A DNA stretch of 45,956 nucleotides. Origin: a virus. Position 1 is the stretch's first letter, and each line of letters begins with the position of its first letter. The notes below the pieces were generated by a model, which worked only from the letters and a program-made list of their open reading frames with translations, made no database searches and was not told the DNA's origin. Shown piece after piece: positions 1-8,534 of the stretch. Location of the stretch: the IMG/VR virus record IMGVR_UViG_3300037247_000336, positions 1 through 45,956 of that record; one strand, given 5' to 3'. Both the position numbers and the translations under genes were made by a program.

Positions 1-127
1 AGCACGGAAGATACCCAGAAAGAGATTCGGAGAACTCAAGGCACCCTCAACGACATTATCACAGCTCGTACTGGCATGACTAAGAAGAAGCTGCAAGGAC
101 TTATCGCTCGGCGAGACCGGGTGTTCA
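1..127. repeat. Terminal overlap, left copy (circular contig)
   Basis: Bases 1-127 are identical to 45830-45956. The reading frame of the ClpP-like gene continues across the joint without a break. I infer the overlap is an assembly artefact of a circular or circularly permuted genome, because 127 is a common largest k-mer in de Bruijn assemblers. A true 127-bp terminal repeat is the alternative. Confidence 0.9.
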
Positions 128-177
128 CTCCCGATGAAGCCCTTGAACTGAATCTCATCGACGGAGTAATAGAGTAA
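1..177 (+). CDS. ClpP-like serine protease, C-terminal part (gene begins at 45419)
   Basis: This is the C-terminal part of the ClpP/SppA-type protease that starts at 45419. The frame reads STEDTQKEIRRTQG and ends in a GLID-like tail (FTPDEALELNLIDGVIE) at the TAA of 175-177. Joined over the repeat, the protein is 195 aa. The ClpP triad is visible: Ser103 in CMSMGA, His126 in GLHEL, and Asp176 in ARRDR, where ClpP has its active-site Asp before the EA..xGLID motif. The stop overlaps the next start (TAATG). Confidence 0.9.
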   Translation, partial: STEDTQKEIRRTQGTLNDIITARTGMTKKKLQGLIARRDRVFTPDEALELNLIDGVIE

Positions 178-413
178 TGGCAAACACTAGCAGCACCACA
201 GTCCCCACCAATGGGGGTACGTCCACCATCCCAAGCAGCGTCACATGGTCTTCATCAACGTCGGAGTTCCGCAAGTCCGTCAATGAGATAGAAGGCAGGA
301 CTTGGTATGAGCTGGATGTATCCCAAGCCGACATCATCGTCATCCTCCATGACGGCAAGCGAGTGGAGATGGATAAGAAGGACTTTCTCCAGAGGATAGG
401 TCTCGAATGGTAA
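177..413 (+). CDS. Hypothetical protein ending in GLEW
   Basis: A 78-aa protein translationally coupled to the ClpP-like gene by TAATG. The first 30 residues are rich in Ser/Thr and low in complexity. The rest (about 31-78) is a compact acidic/basic domain with YELDVSQADIIVILHDGKR. It contains no cysteine, yet ends RIGLEW-stop, which matches the terminal signature of the neighbouring zinc-ribbon family. It may be a metal-free relative or a chance match. Its final ATGG holds the next start. Function unknown. Confidence 0.75.
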   Translation: MANTSSTTVPTNGGTSTIPSSVTWSSSTSEFRKSVNEIEGRTWYELDVSQADIIVILHDGKRVEMDKKDFLQRIGLEW

Positions 414-625
414 TGTATAGAGATGATACGATTCTGCTGAAGTATCTAGCTGCCTATGATGGTAACTGGCACAGTAGAATCGAAGAGGACTGCGACCGAT
501 GTGGAGACCTCTGTACCGACCCGTACCGAAAGCTCTCTATTGAGAGGTGGATTAGTATAGCTCCGCGTGGGGCCAGACCCTTTTTCTGCACTGATTGTGC
601 CCGTCACTATGGGTTGGTGTGGTAA
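407..625 (+). CDS. Zinc-ribbon micro-protein, copy 1 (CxxC...CxxCAR..GLVW)
   Basis: 72 aa from ATG 407 (70 aa from the in-frame ATG at 413). Ligand pairs are C29/C32 (CDRC) and C61/C64 (CTDC), followed by ARHYGLVW-stop. C36 is an extra cysteine. This is a member of the 20-copy family in this genome. ATG 407 lies inside the last Trp codon and stop of the preceding gene. Four-cysteine spacing implies one bound zinc (inference). The role is unknown; nucleic-acid or protein binding is likely. Confidence 0.85.
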   Translation: MVMYRDDTILLKYLAAYDGNWHSRIEEDCDRCGDLCTDPYRKLSIERWISIAPRGARPFFCTDCARHYGLVW

Positions 626-849
626 TGGACAATTCCAAAACACTAAGGGAATATGTTGCGCTGTACGGCAGCTATACGCTCGCGCAAGACGCGCCGCATC
701 AATTCACCTGCGACCGATGCAAAGAGAACCCTTGGCCAGAGGAGAAGCTACTCCTATGGATGACACCTAAACACTTTATTCCTGGGCCTATGGGTAACGG
801 GCCATATCTCTGTCCGGATTGTGCTAGGCATTTTGGATTGGCGTGGTAA
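625..849 (+). CDS. Zinc-ribbon micro-protein, copy 2
   Basis: 74 aa, starting at the ATG that overlaps the stop of copy 1 (TGGTAATG). An ATG 30 bases upstream is in frame but lies inside copy 1. Ligands are C29/C32 (CDRC) and C63/C66 (CPDC), then ARHFGLAW-stop. The N-terminal pair sits at the same residue numbers as in copy 1, so the two probably arose by tandem duplication. The next gene begins directly after the stop (TAAGTG). Confidence 0.88.
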   Translation: MDNSKTLREYVALYGSYTLAQDAPHQFTCDRCKENPWPEEKLLLWMTPKHFIPGPMGNGPYLCPDCARHFGLAW

Positions 850-1593
850 GTGGCGACGGTCTTCAAATCGTTCATCACCCAGGTCATCAAGCCCGGTTAC
901 TTCTATATCAAGCCCCTCTTGCCGCGCAAAGGCAAGCTGTTGCTGGCTGCTGACCCCAAAGCCTTCAAGTCCATGCTGGCGTTGAACATCGCGTACTCTC
1001 TCTGCGAAGGCTCCCTGGTGATGGATACCTTTCCAGTGAGTGGGCCGAAGAGGGTGCTACTGATAGAGCAGGAGGTCGGCCCTGAACGCCTCATCAAGCG
1101 CCTCACGGACATCCACGGCGCACGTAAGGGAGTGCGTGTGCTCGACAACTTTTGGATAACCAGCCGTGACCTGGACTGCCGCCTCGACACCAAGTCGGGC
1201 CGTGGCTTGATAGCCAGTCACATTGAAGAGTCCAAGCCTCACGTGGTCATCTTCGACCCGCTCGCCAACTTCCACCACATCGACGAGAACTCCAACTCAG
1301 AGATGAAAGTCCTCCTATCGGAGCTGACCCAAATGCAGGAGACTTATGACTTCGCCTCCATCATCATCCACCACATGGGTAAGACCAGCGAGCACCGTAC
1401 TCTCTCGTCACCTGAGCGCCTACGCGGGGCAGGCGTTCTCTTCGCTGACGTTGATAGTCTGGCCGTGATATGGAAGCCGGACTTCCGGCAGTTCAACAAT
1501 ATCAGCATCCGATTCGCCACGCGCTCCCCCATAGACCAGGACTTTCTAAAGCTGGAATTCCAAAAGAAGGAAGGTACATTCAAGAGGGTCTAA
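850..1593 (+). CDS. RepA/AAA_25-like replicative ATPase
   Basis: 247 aa from a GTG start that abuts the previous stop. RecA-fold ATPase of the RepA/AAA_25 type, which in phages acts as a replicative helicase or loader. The Walker A region at 33-41 (AADPKAFKS) has the PKxFKS form often seen in phage RepA-like ATPases rather than the GxxxxGKS form. Walker B is VVIFDP (132-137). IIIHHMGK at 171-178 matches the sensor strand of the family. It lies directly upstream of the DNA polymerase, separated only by a zinc-ribbon gene. No primase domain is present. Confidence 0.85.
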   Translation: MATVFKSFITQVIKPGYFYIKPLLPRKGKLLLAADPKAFKSMLALNIAYSLCEGSLVMDTFPVSGPKRVLLIEQEVGPERLIKRLTDIHGARKGVRVLDNFWITSRDLDCRLDTKSGRGLIASHIEESKPHVVIFDPLANFHHIDENSNSEMKVLLSELTQMQETYDFASIIIHHMGKTSEHRTLSSPERLRGAGVLFADVDSLAVIWKPDFRQFNNISIRFATRSPIDQDFLKLEFQKKEGTFKRV

Positions 1594-1733
1594 TGGCATA
1601 TAATCCAGGCCGCGTAAGCACAACCTATTATTGCTACGACTGTAAAACAATTAAGTTCGTATGCAAGTGGTACGAGGAAGCGTTTGGCGACCTGTGTGAT
1701 GATTGCGCCCGGAAGCGTGGATTATTGTGGTAG
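1593..1733 (+). CDS. Zinc-ribbon micro-protein, copy 3 (short form)
   Basis: 46 aa, one of the shortest members. ATG 1593 overlaps the ATPase stop (TAATG). Ligands are C14/C17 (CYDC) and C35/C38 (CDDC), then ARKRGLLW-stop. C24 is extra. An in-frame upstream ATG at 1470 lies inside the ATPase and is rejected. The short form shows that about 30 residues between and around the pairs are enough for the fold. It sits between helicase-like ATPase and polymerase genes. Confidence 0.88.
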   Translation: MAYNPGRVSTTYYCYDCKTIKFVCKWYEEAFGDLCDDCARKRGLLW

Positions 1734-1741
1734 ACCTAGTC

Positions 1742-3940
1742 ATGCCGCTGGCTACCAAGGCGGGAGGCACAGGCCAGCCAGCCACATGTAAGGGCTGTCC
1801 ACTGTACGATATCGGCAAGGGTTTCGTGCTAGAGCCTGCTCCGGTCTGGTCGAAGATAAAGATGGCTATTATAGGCGAGGCCCCCGGCACCAACGAGGTA
1901 CTACAAGGCAAGCCATTCGTTGGCAAGGCGGGGTGGTGGCTGCTCCGCAACATTCTAAATCCGGCAGGTCTGAAGAGAGAGGAGGTCTATCTTGACAATA
2001 CTTTGCGCTGCTTGCCCCCTAAGAACAAGCAAGGTGAAGCGTACCCGGTGGGAGTTGATAAAGCTCAGGCTGAAATGCATTGTCGCCAGTACGACAGAAC
2101 CATACCCGCCTCCGTGCCTATCATGCTGGTTGGCGGCAAGGCGCTTGGACAGAGATTAGGGCTGAAAGGCATATCGGATTGGCATGGGCATGTCACCTTC
2201 CAAGGCGGGCAACTGGTTGGTTGTACGTTTCATCCCTCGGCTGTGATGAGACAGCCGAACCTACTGCCTGTCGCCATACGTGAGCACTACAACCTGCTCA
2301 CAGCCCATGCCAATCCATCCATCTTGAAGCATCCCAAAGTCCGGAGGGGTGGCCTAGTCGATGGGCCGGGGCCGATGGTGTTTGACTTGGAGTGGGATAG
2401 AAAGACGAAAGAAATTAGCTGTGTGGGGGTAGCCTATGAAGCGGCAGAAGCATACTCAACCTACGATGTGGAATATGGCAGGCAAGTGTTGGCCGACCGG
2501 CTTGCTCGTTCTGAGTTACTCATTGGTCACAATATCATTGATGCCGATTTCCCTGTTCTCGGTAAGCATCCTACTAGCTACCATCCCGATTGCGTATTTG
2601 ATACTAAGGTGGTTGCTCATCTCATCCACGCCCATCTCGCCAACCTCAGTCTCCTTGGACTACGTTCGCTGGTCTCGTACTATAGACCGACGACAGGTTG
2701 GAAGGAGGCCAAGGATGATTTGCTTGAATATAACGGGCGGGACTGCGCCTACAACTTCTACCTCTACGAGCAGCTCAAGGCCGACCTCACCGCCACCAAC
2801 CAGTGGCACTTAGTAGAGAAGCAGCAGCGACTGGCTAGGCTGGCTGTGCTGATGAGGGAGCGGGGAGTTGACATCGACCTGAGAGCAGTCAGGCGTTACC
2901 ACAAGGAGTGGAAGGGCAATAAGCAGTTGCTGAAGGATGACTTTCCGTTCAACCCGAACTCGCCGAAGCAGGTCATAGAGTTCTTCAAAGAGGAAGGCAT
3001 CTCGCTACGAGACACCAAGGAAGTGACCGTCAAGAGGCAGGCTGACCGGCACCCGTTGATGGAGCAGTTGGCTGACTATAAGGAGCTAGGCGTCAAGCCC
3101 ATCACGACCTGGTTCCCGCTAGGCAAGAGTAAGGTACATCCGACCTTCAATGTGACCGGGACAGATGTGGCGCGGTTCAGCTCGTCAGAGCCGAACTTCC
3201 AGAACATCCCGCCATCTCTGCGCCGGATGATAGTGGCGCTGGAAGGCATGGTCATTGTGGGACTGGACTTCTCGCAGATTGAGAACAGGTGTGTGGCGTG
3301 GCTGGCGGGCGATAAGCAGATGTTGGCTGACTTCGCTAGTGGTATGGACTTTCACCGGCTCTCAGCGAGCCGAATCTACAACAAGAGGTGTGATGATGTC
3401 ACAAACAAAGAACGCTATGAAGGCAAGAAGACTATCCATGCGTCTAATTATGGAGAGCTTCCTGCAAATCTCGCTGAGAGACTGTTTGGCAACCGTAAAG
3501 GCGACTCGCTCCGAGCTGCTGAACGGTTACAGAGTGCGTATTTTTCTGTCTATCCGGCCATTAGAGAATGGCAGACTAGGGTCAGCGACGGTCTTGAGCA
3601 AGGAAGTATCACTCTAGTTAATCCGTTCGGGAGAGTGAGGTACATCTATGGACAGGATGCTCATACACGGAAGAAGAAGGGCTGTCACTACTACGGGTGC
3701 TCTACTGCTGCTGACATTGTCAATCAGCGGGTTCTGGATATATGGCAAGAAGAAGCGCTCGTTCCTATCCTTATCGTACATGACGAACTTGTGTATTGCC
3801 TACCTGTTGGTACGGCAACAGCTACAATCTCACGTCTCAAAGATATTATGACGCAGCCTGTCAAGGAGATGGATGGGTTGGTAGTGCCTGTGAAGGCAAA
3901 GGTTGGTGCGAACTATGGCGACTTACGAGATTCTAGATAA
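1742..3940 (+). CDS. DNA polymerase I family (PolA) with N-terminal family-4-type uracil-DNA glycosylase domain
   Basis: 732 aa from ATG 1742; GTG 1727, nested in the end of copy 3, is an alternative start. Residues 16-185 are a UDG family 4-like domain: Fe-S cysteines C16, C19, C90, C114; GEAPG at 45-49; PFVGKAG; and HPS at 164-166. Residues 212-345 are a 3'-5' exonuclease (D215/E217, GHNIIDADF 262-270, Y330/D334). Residues 360-732 are the polymerase: motif A DFSQIE 509-514, motif B around KKTIHASNYG 562-571, motif C HDE 680-682. The O-helix reads R558-x3-K562-x3-H566-x3-Y570, so His stands where E. coli Pol I has Phe762. This is the replicative polymerase. Confidence 0.93.
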   Translation: MPLATKAGGTGQPATCKGCPLYDIGKGFVLEPAPVWSKIKMAIIGEAPGTNEVLQGKPFVGKAGWWLLRNILNPAGLKREEVYLDNTLRCLPPKNKQGEAYPVGVDKAQAEMHCRQYDRTIPASVPIMLVGGKALGQRLGLKGISDWHGHVTFQGGQLVGCTFHPSAVMRQPNLLPVAIREHYNLLTAHANPSILKHPKVRRGGLVDGPGPMVFDLEWDRKTKEISCVGVAYEAAEAYSTYDVEYGRQVLADRLARSELLIGHNIIDADFPVLGKHPTSYHPDCVFDTKVVAHLIHAHLANLSLLGLRSLVSYYRPTTGWKEAKDDLLEYNGRDCAYNFYLYEQLKADLTATNQWHLVEKQQRLARLAVLMRERGVDIDLRAVRRYHKEWKGNKQLLKDDFPFNPNSPKQVIEFFKEEGISLRDTKEVTVKRQADRHPLMEQLADYKELGVKPITTWFPLGKSKVHPTFNVTGTDVARFSSSEPNFQNIPPSLRRMIVALEGMVIVGLDFSQIENRCVAWLAGDKQMLADFASGMDFHRLSASRIYNKRCDDVTNKERYEGKKTIHASNYGELPANLAERLFGNRKGDSLRAAERLQSAYFSVYPAIREWQTRVSDGLEQGSITLVNPFGRVRYIYGQDAHTRKKKGCHYYGCSTAADIVNQRVLDIWQEEALVPILIVHDELVYCLPVGTATATISRLKDIMTQPVKEMDGLVVPVKAKVGANYGDLRDSR

Positions 3941-4082
3941 TCGGCCTTGTACTTTATGCACCGAATGCACGGAGGGAGCCCATCACTCGGCAGAGGGAGA
4001 AGTTTATCACGTCATCAAGGATGGTGGTGAGGACACAAATATGTGCGTGGACTGTCTTAGGGAGAAGGGTTTGCTTTGGTGA
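3915..4082 (+). CDS. Zinc-ribbon micro-protein, copy 4
   Basis: 55 aa in a different frame, starting 26 bases before the polymerase stop. Ligands are C12/C15 (CTLC, with C18 adjacent) and C44/C47 (CVDC), then LREKGLLW-stop. It is the last plus-strand gene before the convergent late block. Its last 26 bases overlap the 3' end of the minus-strand gene 4057-4269. The family signature makes it a confident call despite its size. Confidence 0.85.
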   Translation: MATYEILDNRPCTLCTECTEGAHHSAEGEVYHVIKDGGEDTNMCVDCLREKGLLW

Positions 4083-4269
4083 TGTGGTCGATGATGAGTT
4101 CGCGCAGCTCGCTTATCTCGCGATAGATGTGGGGGATGTGGTTCTTGATGACGTGGTTGCACAGGACTTCTACCTTGGTGAATCGGGCGGAGAGCTTCAT
4201 GGCCACGCCTAGAACTGTGATGATGTTGACGGCGACTGCCGTGCCGATGACTATGGTTTCGATGCTCAT
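4057..4269 (-). CDS. Small membrane protein, last gene of the late block
   Basis: 70 aa. Residues 4-28 form one hydrophobic segment (ETIVIGTAVAVNIITVLGVA), followed by a charged, helical C-terminal half with REISELRELIIDHI suggesting a coiled coil. It overlaps the upstream 985-aa gene by 4 bases (ATGA) and is the final gene of the minus-strand operon. The layout resembles small phage holin/spanin-like or Rz-type membrane proteins, but no family is recognised. Confidence 0.7.
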   Translation of the reverse strand: MSIETIVIGTAVAVNIITVLGVAMKLSARFTKVEVLCNHVIKNHIPHIYREISELRELIIDHITKANPSP

Positions 4270-7223
4270 GGGAGTTCGCCTACCGCGTTTAGGGTGCGGG
4301 AGAAGGTGCGCTCGGTCTTACGCTTAGCTGACTTACCCGCCAGATTGAGGTAATAGTCTAGCCACTGTTCGAGTTGCTTGGGGCGCTGGGCACGGAAGAA
4401 TGGATTGGTGTCGAGGCCAGCCACGGAGAGCGCGAAGTATTCGCCGCGCTTACGGATGTAGAATCGCTTGACTCGGTCGTCCAGCATGTCGGTCGGCACT
4501 ACTACGCCGATGCCGTCTCGCGTGCGAAGGTCGATGCTGGCGGAGAACTCGACTAGGTTAGGAGTGCGGCCTGTGCGGACACGCATGAAGTCGAGGAAGC
4601 GCTCGGTGGCGTTGAGGTCTTTGACTGTTACGATGCTGCCGAAAGAGCGAGGCACGTCGAGGTCGGTGAACATGAGTTTCTTGAGGGAGGATTCCTCGCC
4701 GCCTGGGCGCAACCTGGCTCGGCCTGTGATGCCGGGGAATAGGGTCAAGCCAGGTATGAATGTGCCTTCTTCTGTGAAGGGCTCCTCTCTGTGGTCAGTC
4801 ATCATATCATTCAGAATAGCGAACATTGCGCGGCCAGGAAATAGGTTTTGAAAGACTCGGTCGGTGTCCCTAGCAATAGTCCTCATATTGACAGGCTTGC
4901 CGGGCTGGAGAATTTGGAGTGGGAGAGGGCCAAGCAGCCCACCGCCGAGGAAAGTCAGACCACTAACTTCTAGAGCTGCCGTTGCTTTCTCGAAGTCTCC
5001 TTTAGTCAGTGCGGTTAGGAAGACAATGTCGGTGAACGGAGAGGGTAGGATAGTCTGGCGGCCACTGGCAGGGTCAGTATATTTGACGCCAAAGCCGCTA
5101 AAGTCAAGGTTGTCATAGAAGAGTTTGTCAACTGCGAGTATCATCCCGGCTCCTGACAGTTGCCGGGCCATCGCTTGGGCTAGGATGTCGAGGGGCATCA
5201 GCCCGGTCTGCACGCCGCGTCGAACCGTCTGGACAGTTCCTAGGACGGGTATGAACTCGGCCATGAACTCTGCCCATGCGGCACCGAAGCGGATGAAGGG
5301 CGAGATGAAGAGTTGGGCAGCGGGGTGGTCAGCTATGGCTGTGAAGCGAGCGCCACGGGGCACGATGAAAGCGGCTCTGTTGGCGAAGTCTACCACACGG
5401 GCCTGAGTGCCTGCTGGTAGGTCGGCTAGGAAGTTGCGAACGAAGAGTTCCCTCTCAACTCCGCTGACCCCCACTTTTTGGGCGGCAGCATAAGCCTCGT
5501 CGAAGAGCTTAACGCGAGCTGCATAGCGTCGGAAGAAACTGTCCACCACACCCTTTCCTTTCAATCCCCCGAACAGCACGATGTCTAGAACTCTCTCCGG
5601 CATGGATAGGGCGGGGTCTCGGCCCACAGCCTCACCAGCCACGAAGATGCCTCTGGTGTTGGCCTTCGCAAACTCTTGGACAAGTTTCTTGTTGCGAACA
5701 GAGTTGATGACGGCGCTGAGCCTAGTGGCTTTGGTTACGTTCCCCAAGAGCACATCGACTGAGTCGGCCACGCCGCGAGCAGCAAGGTCAGTACCGGCGT
5801 GCAGGACGTTGCCGATGCTGTCCTGGGCGAGAGAGAGATAGCCGAAGAGGTTGTTGCGGAAAGTGAGAATGGCAGGCTTGAAGTTCTTGCCAGTAATAGG
5901 AAGGGCCATAGCTTCCTTGAGAGTCTGGAGTGGGCTGGGCGAGGTACTGTTGCGTAGAGCAAGGACGGACTCTTTCCCGAAAGCATTAAGTTCGTTGGCC
6001 ACGCCCCGTATGTGATTGAAGGAATCGAAGCGCAGTTGGCCATCACGGAGGGCATCGCGCAGTCGGTTGTTGTTGGCGAGGAGCTTGCGGAAGGTGTCGA
6101 TGTTGAAGCCCTCCACTCCTAGTTTGACTTGAGAGATGGGTTTCTTGAACTTACGAGCTAGCTCCTCACGGCCTTTCTGCCGGGCCTTGCCCTTCAGTGG
6201 CCCTGCTAGTAGGCTGATGACTCGCCTATCGACCGCCGCGACGTAGGACAGCTCTTCCAAGAGGACTTGCTGCAACTCCGGCCCGACCAACTCCATCTCC
6301 TCACCGATAGCTTTCTTCTGAAAAGAGTTGCGGGCGGCACCAGACAGTCGCTGGCCCCTCAGCCCCAACTCGGCCTCGCGTGCCACGATGCGAGCGTCCA
6401 CACGCACCATGATGTCGTCGGTAGCCGCGTTGAAAGTGTCGGCGGTCTTGAGAAGGCGACGGCGAACTTGAGGCACGATGTTGCGGAGGAACTGGCCGGT
6501 GTTGAGTTTGTTAAGGCCGAGCTGGATGGACTTGCGGAACTTGGAGGCGTCCGGCGTGAAGACCTTAGTGAGTCCGGCTATGGCAGGACGGGTGACGGCA
6601 CCGAACACGCCGAACTCAGCGGCTGTGGCGAGGCGGCTTGAGATGGAGACGGGGTCGTTGCGGTCTACGAAGAACGGAGAGAGCCCGGCAGTCACGCCTT
6701 CCACAGCACCCTCGGCTGCGAAGTTGAAAGCGGAGGCGGCGCGGCTGGTGGCTTTAGGCAGGCCCCTGAGAATGACGGACTTGCCGAAGCGCCCTAGCCC
6801 GAACCCACCTAGCTGAAAGACTGCGTCGAAGGCAGAAGCAGTCAGTCGTTTCTCCGCCTCATCAGGAGAGATGGTGGGCTGGAAGCCAGCTCCCTCCGGT
6901 ATGAGACCGAGCTTCTCACGGCCTAGCCCCACACCCACCGCTATGCCTTCGCCGAGGGCCTGCATGCCACGAAAGGTGCGGGCTGGGAAGTCAAGGATGT
7001 CAGCTCCCACCTCTAGCAACCCTTCGCCAATCACGTCAATGAACCGCTCGACCGGGCCGGGCTTGGAGGCGGCGACGCGAGCCAGCAAATCATCCAGAGT
7101 GAGGAGGTCACGGCGTTGCGGCAGGGGTGGGCCTGCGCCACGGATGAGAGCTACGCGCTCTTGGAAACTAGAGACTGGCCGCTTACTACCGAGCCTCGCT
7201 TGGAGTTCGGCGAGGGTAGGCAT
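4266..7223 (-). CDS. Large virion (DNA-ejection-type) protein, 985 aa
   Basis: 985 aa, the largest gene. It has alternating Ala/Gly-rich helices and hydrophobic stretches, for example near residues 125-160 and 655-715. The stretch with NRAAFIVPRGARFTAIADHP followed by PFIRF resembles segments of large polyvalent/ejected phage proteins. It lies last among the tail and ejection genes, where podoviruses keep their internal virion proteins (T7 gp15/gp16-like position). I infer it is packaged and ejected with the DNA. No catalytic motif was identified. Confidence 0.75.
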   Translation of the reverse strand: MPTLAELQARLGSKRPVSSFQERVALIRGAGPPLPQRRDLLTLDDLLARVAASKPGPVERFIDVIGEGLLEVGADILDFPARTFRGMQALGEGIAVGVGLGREKLGLIPEGAGFQPTISPDEAEKRLTASAFDAVFQLGGFGLGRFGKSVILRGLPKATSRAASAFNFAAEGAVEGVTAGLSPFFVDRNDPVSISSRLATAAEFGVFGAVTRPAIAGLTKVFTPDASKFRKSIQLGLNKLNTGQFLRNIVPQVRRRLLKTADTFNAATDDIMVRVDARIVAREAELGLRGQRLSGAARNSFQKKAIGEEMELVGPELQQVLLEELSYVAAVDRRVISLLAGPLKGKARQKGREELARKFKKPISQVKLGVEGFNIDTFRKLLANNNRLRDALRDGQLRFDSFNHIRGVANELNAFGKESVLALRNSTSPSPLQTLKEAMALPITGKNFKPAILTFRNNLFGYLSLAQDSIGNVLHAGTDLAARGVADSVDVLLGNVTKATRLSAVINSVRNKKLVQEFAKANTRGIFVAGEAVGRDPALSMPERVLDIVLFGGLKGKGVVDSFFRRYAARVKLFDEAYAAAQKVGVSGVERELFVRNFLADLPAGTQARVVDFANRAAFIVPRGARFTAIADHPAAQLFISPFIRFGAAWAEFMAEFIPVLGTVQTVRRGVQTGLMPLDILAQAMARQLSGAGMILAVDKLFYDNLDFSGFGVKYTDPASGRQTILPSPFTDIVFLTALTKGDFEKATAALEVSGLTFLGGGLLGPLPLQILQPGKPVNMRTIARDTDRVFQNLFPGRAMFAILNDMMTDHREEPFTEEGTFIPGLTLFPGITGRARLRPGGEESSLKKLMFTDLDVPRSFGSIVTVKDLNATERFLDFMRVRTGRTPNLVEFSASIDLRTRDGIGVVVPTDMLDDRVKRFYIRKRGEYFALSVAGLDTNPFFRAQRPKQLEQWLDYYLNLAGKSAKRKTERTFSRTLNAVGELP

Positions 7224-8533
7224 TACGGCTTTTCCTTCTTGAGAAGGTTCAATTCGTCTAGTACGTCGATGAGTTTTTGTTTAGCATCACCAGTGAGTCT
7301 GTTGATGGAGTCTCGCAGAGATTCCTTTTCGGGGTCAGCAGCGGGGGCAGCACCAGGAATGCCTTTGACGCGAATATCACTATTAGCTAACAACTGGAGC
7401 ATCGCAGTGACCTTCTCTGGTGTGTCTAGCACATCGCCTGTCAGTTCAGCGACCCACTCTCCCGGACTTATCTCACGGAATAGGCCCTTGAAGTCTTCGT
7501 CTCGTAGCTGTTCGTCTGTCGGTTTCTCGATAGGGATGGCTGTTGCACCTACGAAGTCTTGTGCGCCAGTCCCTGGTGGGAGATTGAAGGGAGCGCGGGC
7601 GGCAGTCTCTTGAATTTGGAATCCTTGAAGGAGAAGCTGTCCAATCGCACGTGCCTCGTCAGCAGTGTAGAGTCCTTGTCCCCGACGGCGAATAAAGAGG
7701 CTGGAGATTTTCGCCGGGTCATTGTCTCCATCTTCGATAAGAGCATTGAACTTGTTGTTGAGTTGCTCGCGTCGGAGGTCGGGGTCGCTTTTGATTGTGG
7801 CCTTGAATCGTTCAAAAGACTTCTTCAGCTCAGTAGCCAATACGGCGTCTTGGGTACGGGAGGGCGCGGATGGGACTTTGATGTCAGGTTGCCCAGGAAC
7901 CTTAACGGCGTAAGCAGGCAACACTTTATTTGGGTCGTCGATGGTGAAGAATTGTATCTTCCCGTCGACAATCTTCGTAATCGCAGGTAGCCCCTTCTCT
8001 TTCGCCGCATCGAATTCCTCTGGACTGGAGACTTTATAGCCTTGAGCCTTCAGTGTTTGTGCGACGTTGCGGCTGAGCTGCGCGTACATGTTCTGGATTT
8101 TGAGAGGGAAGGTGTCCTGTTCTTGCTGAAAACGAATCTCATCCCGTGTCGCATTCATCTTAGCAATTTCCAGCAGGTCTCCCTGACGAAGTTCGGTAGT
8201 CGCACGGGCCGCTGTCCGTCCACGTATGTCCTCTAGCTCTGCCTGCTGTAGTTCCTCTTGCTGCTGGCGTTGGCGTTGCTGTATTCTGAATTGGAAGGGG
8301 GCAGCCACCCCACCGGCCAGTGCTTGGCCGGGAGTACGGGCACCGGCACCGGCAGACAAGCCGAGCAGACCAGCGACTAGGATGTTGGCCAGTAGGCCCC
8401 GCTCAGGCAGCAGTTTGCCGCCGAACACGCCAGGCTGACGAGGAGCTTGGGCCTCTAGGACGGGGAAGTCAGGTTGGTTGAGTGTCTCGGCCCCGGACAG
8501 GGGCACTTGAGCTAGTTGGAACTGGTCAGGCAT
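7223..8533 (-). CDS. Hypothetical virion protein, ejection-type (436 aa)
   Basis: 436 aa, sharing one base with the start of the 985-aa gene (stop/start overlap). The N-terminus is Pro/Gln rich. Residues 45-75 are hydrophobic with Gly/Ala (NILVAGLLGLSAGAGA), followed by a long Gln/Glu-rich helix (RIQQRQRQQQEELQQAELED). The C-terminal third is acidic and helical. A hydrophobic patch next to a coiled coil, within this gene cluster, suits an internal or ejection protein. Family not recognised. Confidence 0.7.
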   Translation of the reverse strand: MPDQFQLAQVPLSGAETLNQPDFPVLEAQAPRQPGVFGGKLLPERGLLANILVAGLLGLSAGAGARTPGQALAGGVAAPFQFRIQQRQRQQQEELQQAELEDIRGRTAARATTELRQGDLLEIAKMNATRDEIRFQQEQDTFPLKIQNMYAQLSRNVAQTLKAQGYKVSSPEEFDAAKEKGLPAITKIVDGKIQFFTIDDPNKVLPAYAVKVPGQPDIKVPSAPSRTQDAVLATELKKSFERFKATIKSDPDLRREQLNNKFNALIEDGDNDPAKISSLFIRRRGQGLYTADEARAIGQLLLQGFQIQETAARAPFNLPPGTGAQDFVGATAIPIEKPTDEQLRDEDFKGLFREISPGEWVAELTGDVLDTPEKVTAMLQLLANSDIRVKGIPGAAPAADPEKESLRDSINRLTGDAKQKLIDVLDELNLLKKEKP

Positions 8534-8534
8534 A

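Noticed and set aside
6267-6641. Plus-strand open frames opposite the 985-aa gene
   Set aside because: They mirror the codon structure of the long minus-strand gene, as do the other frames between 4266 and 28132 on the plus strand; none has a ribosome site or family pattern.
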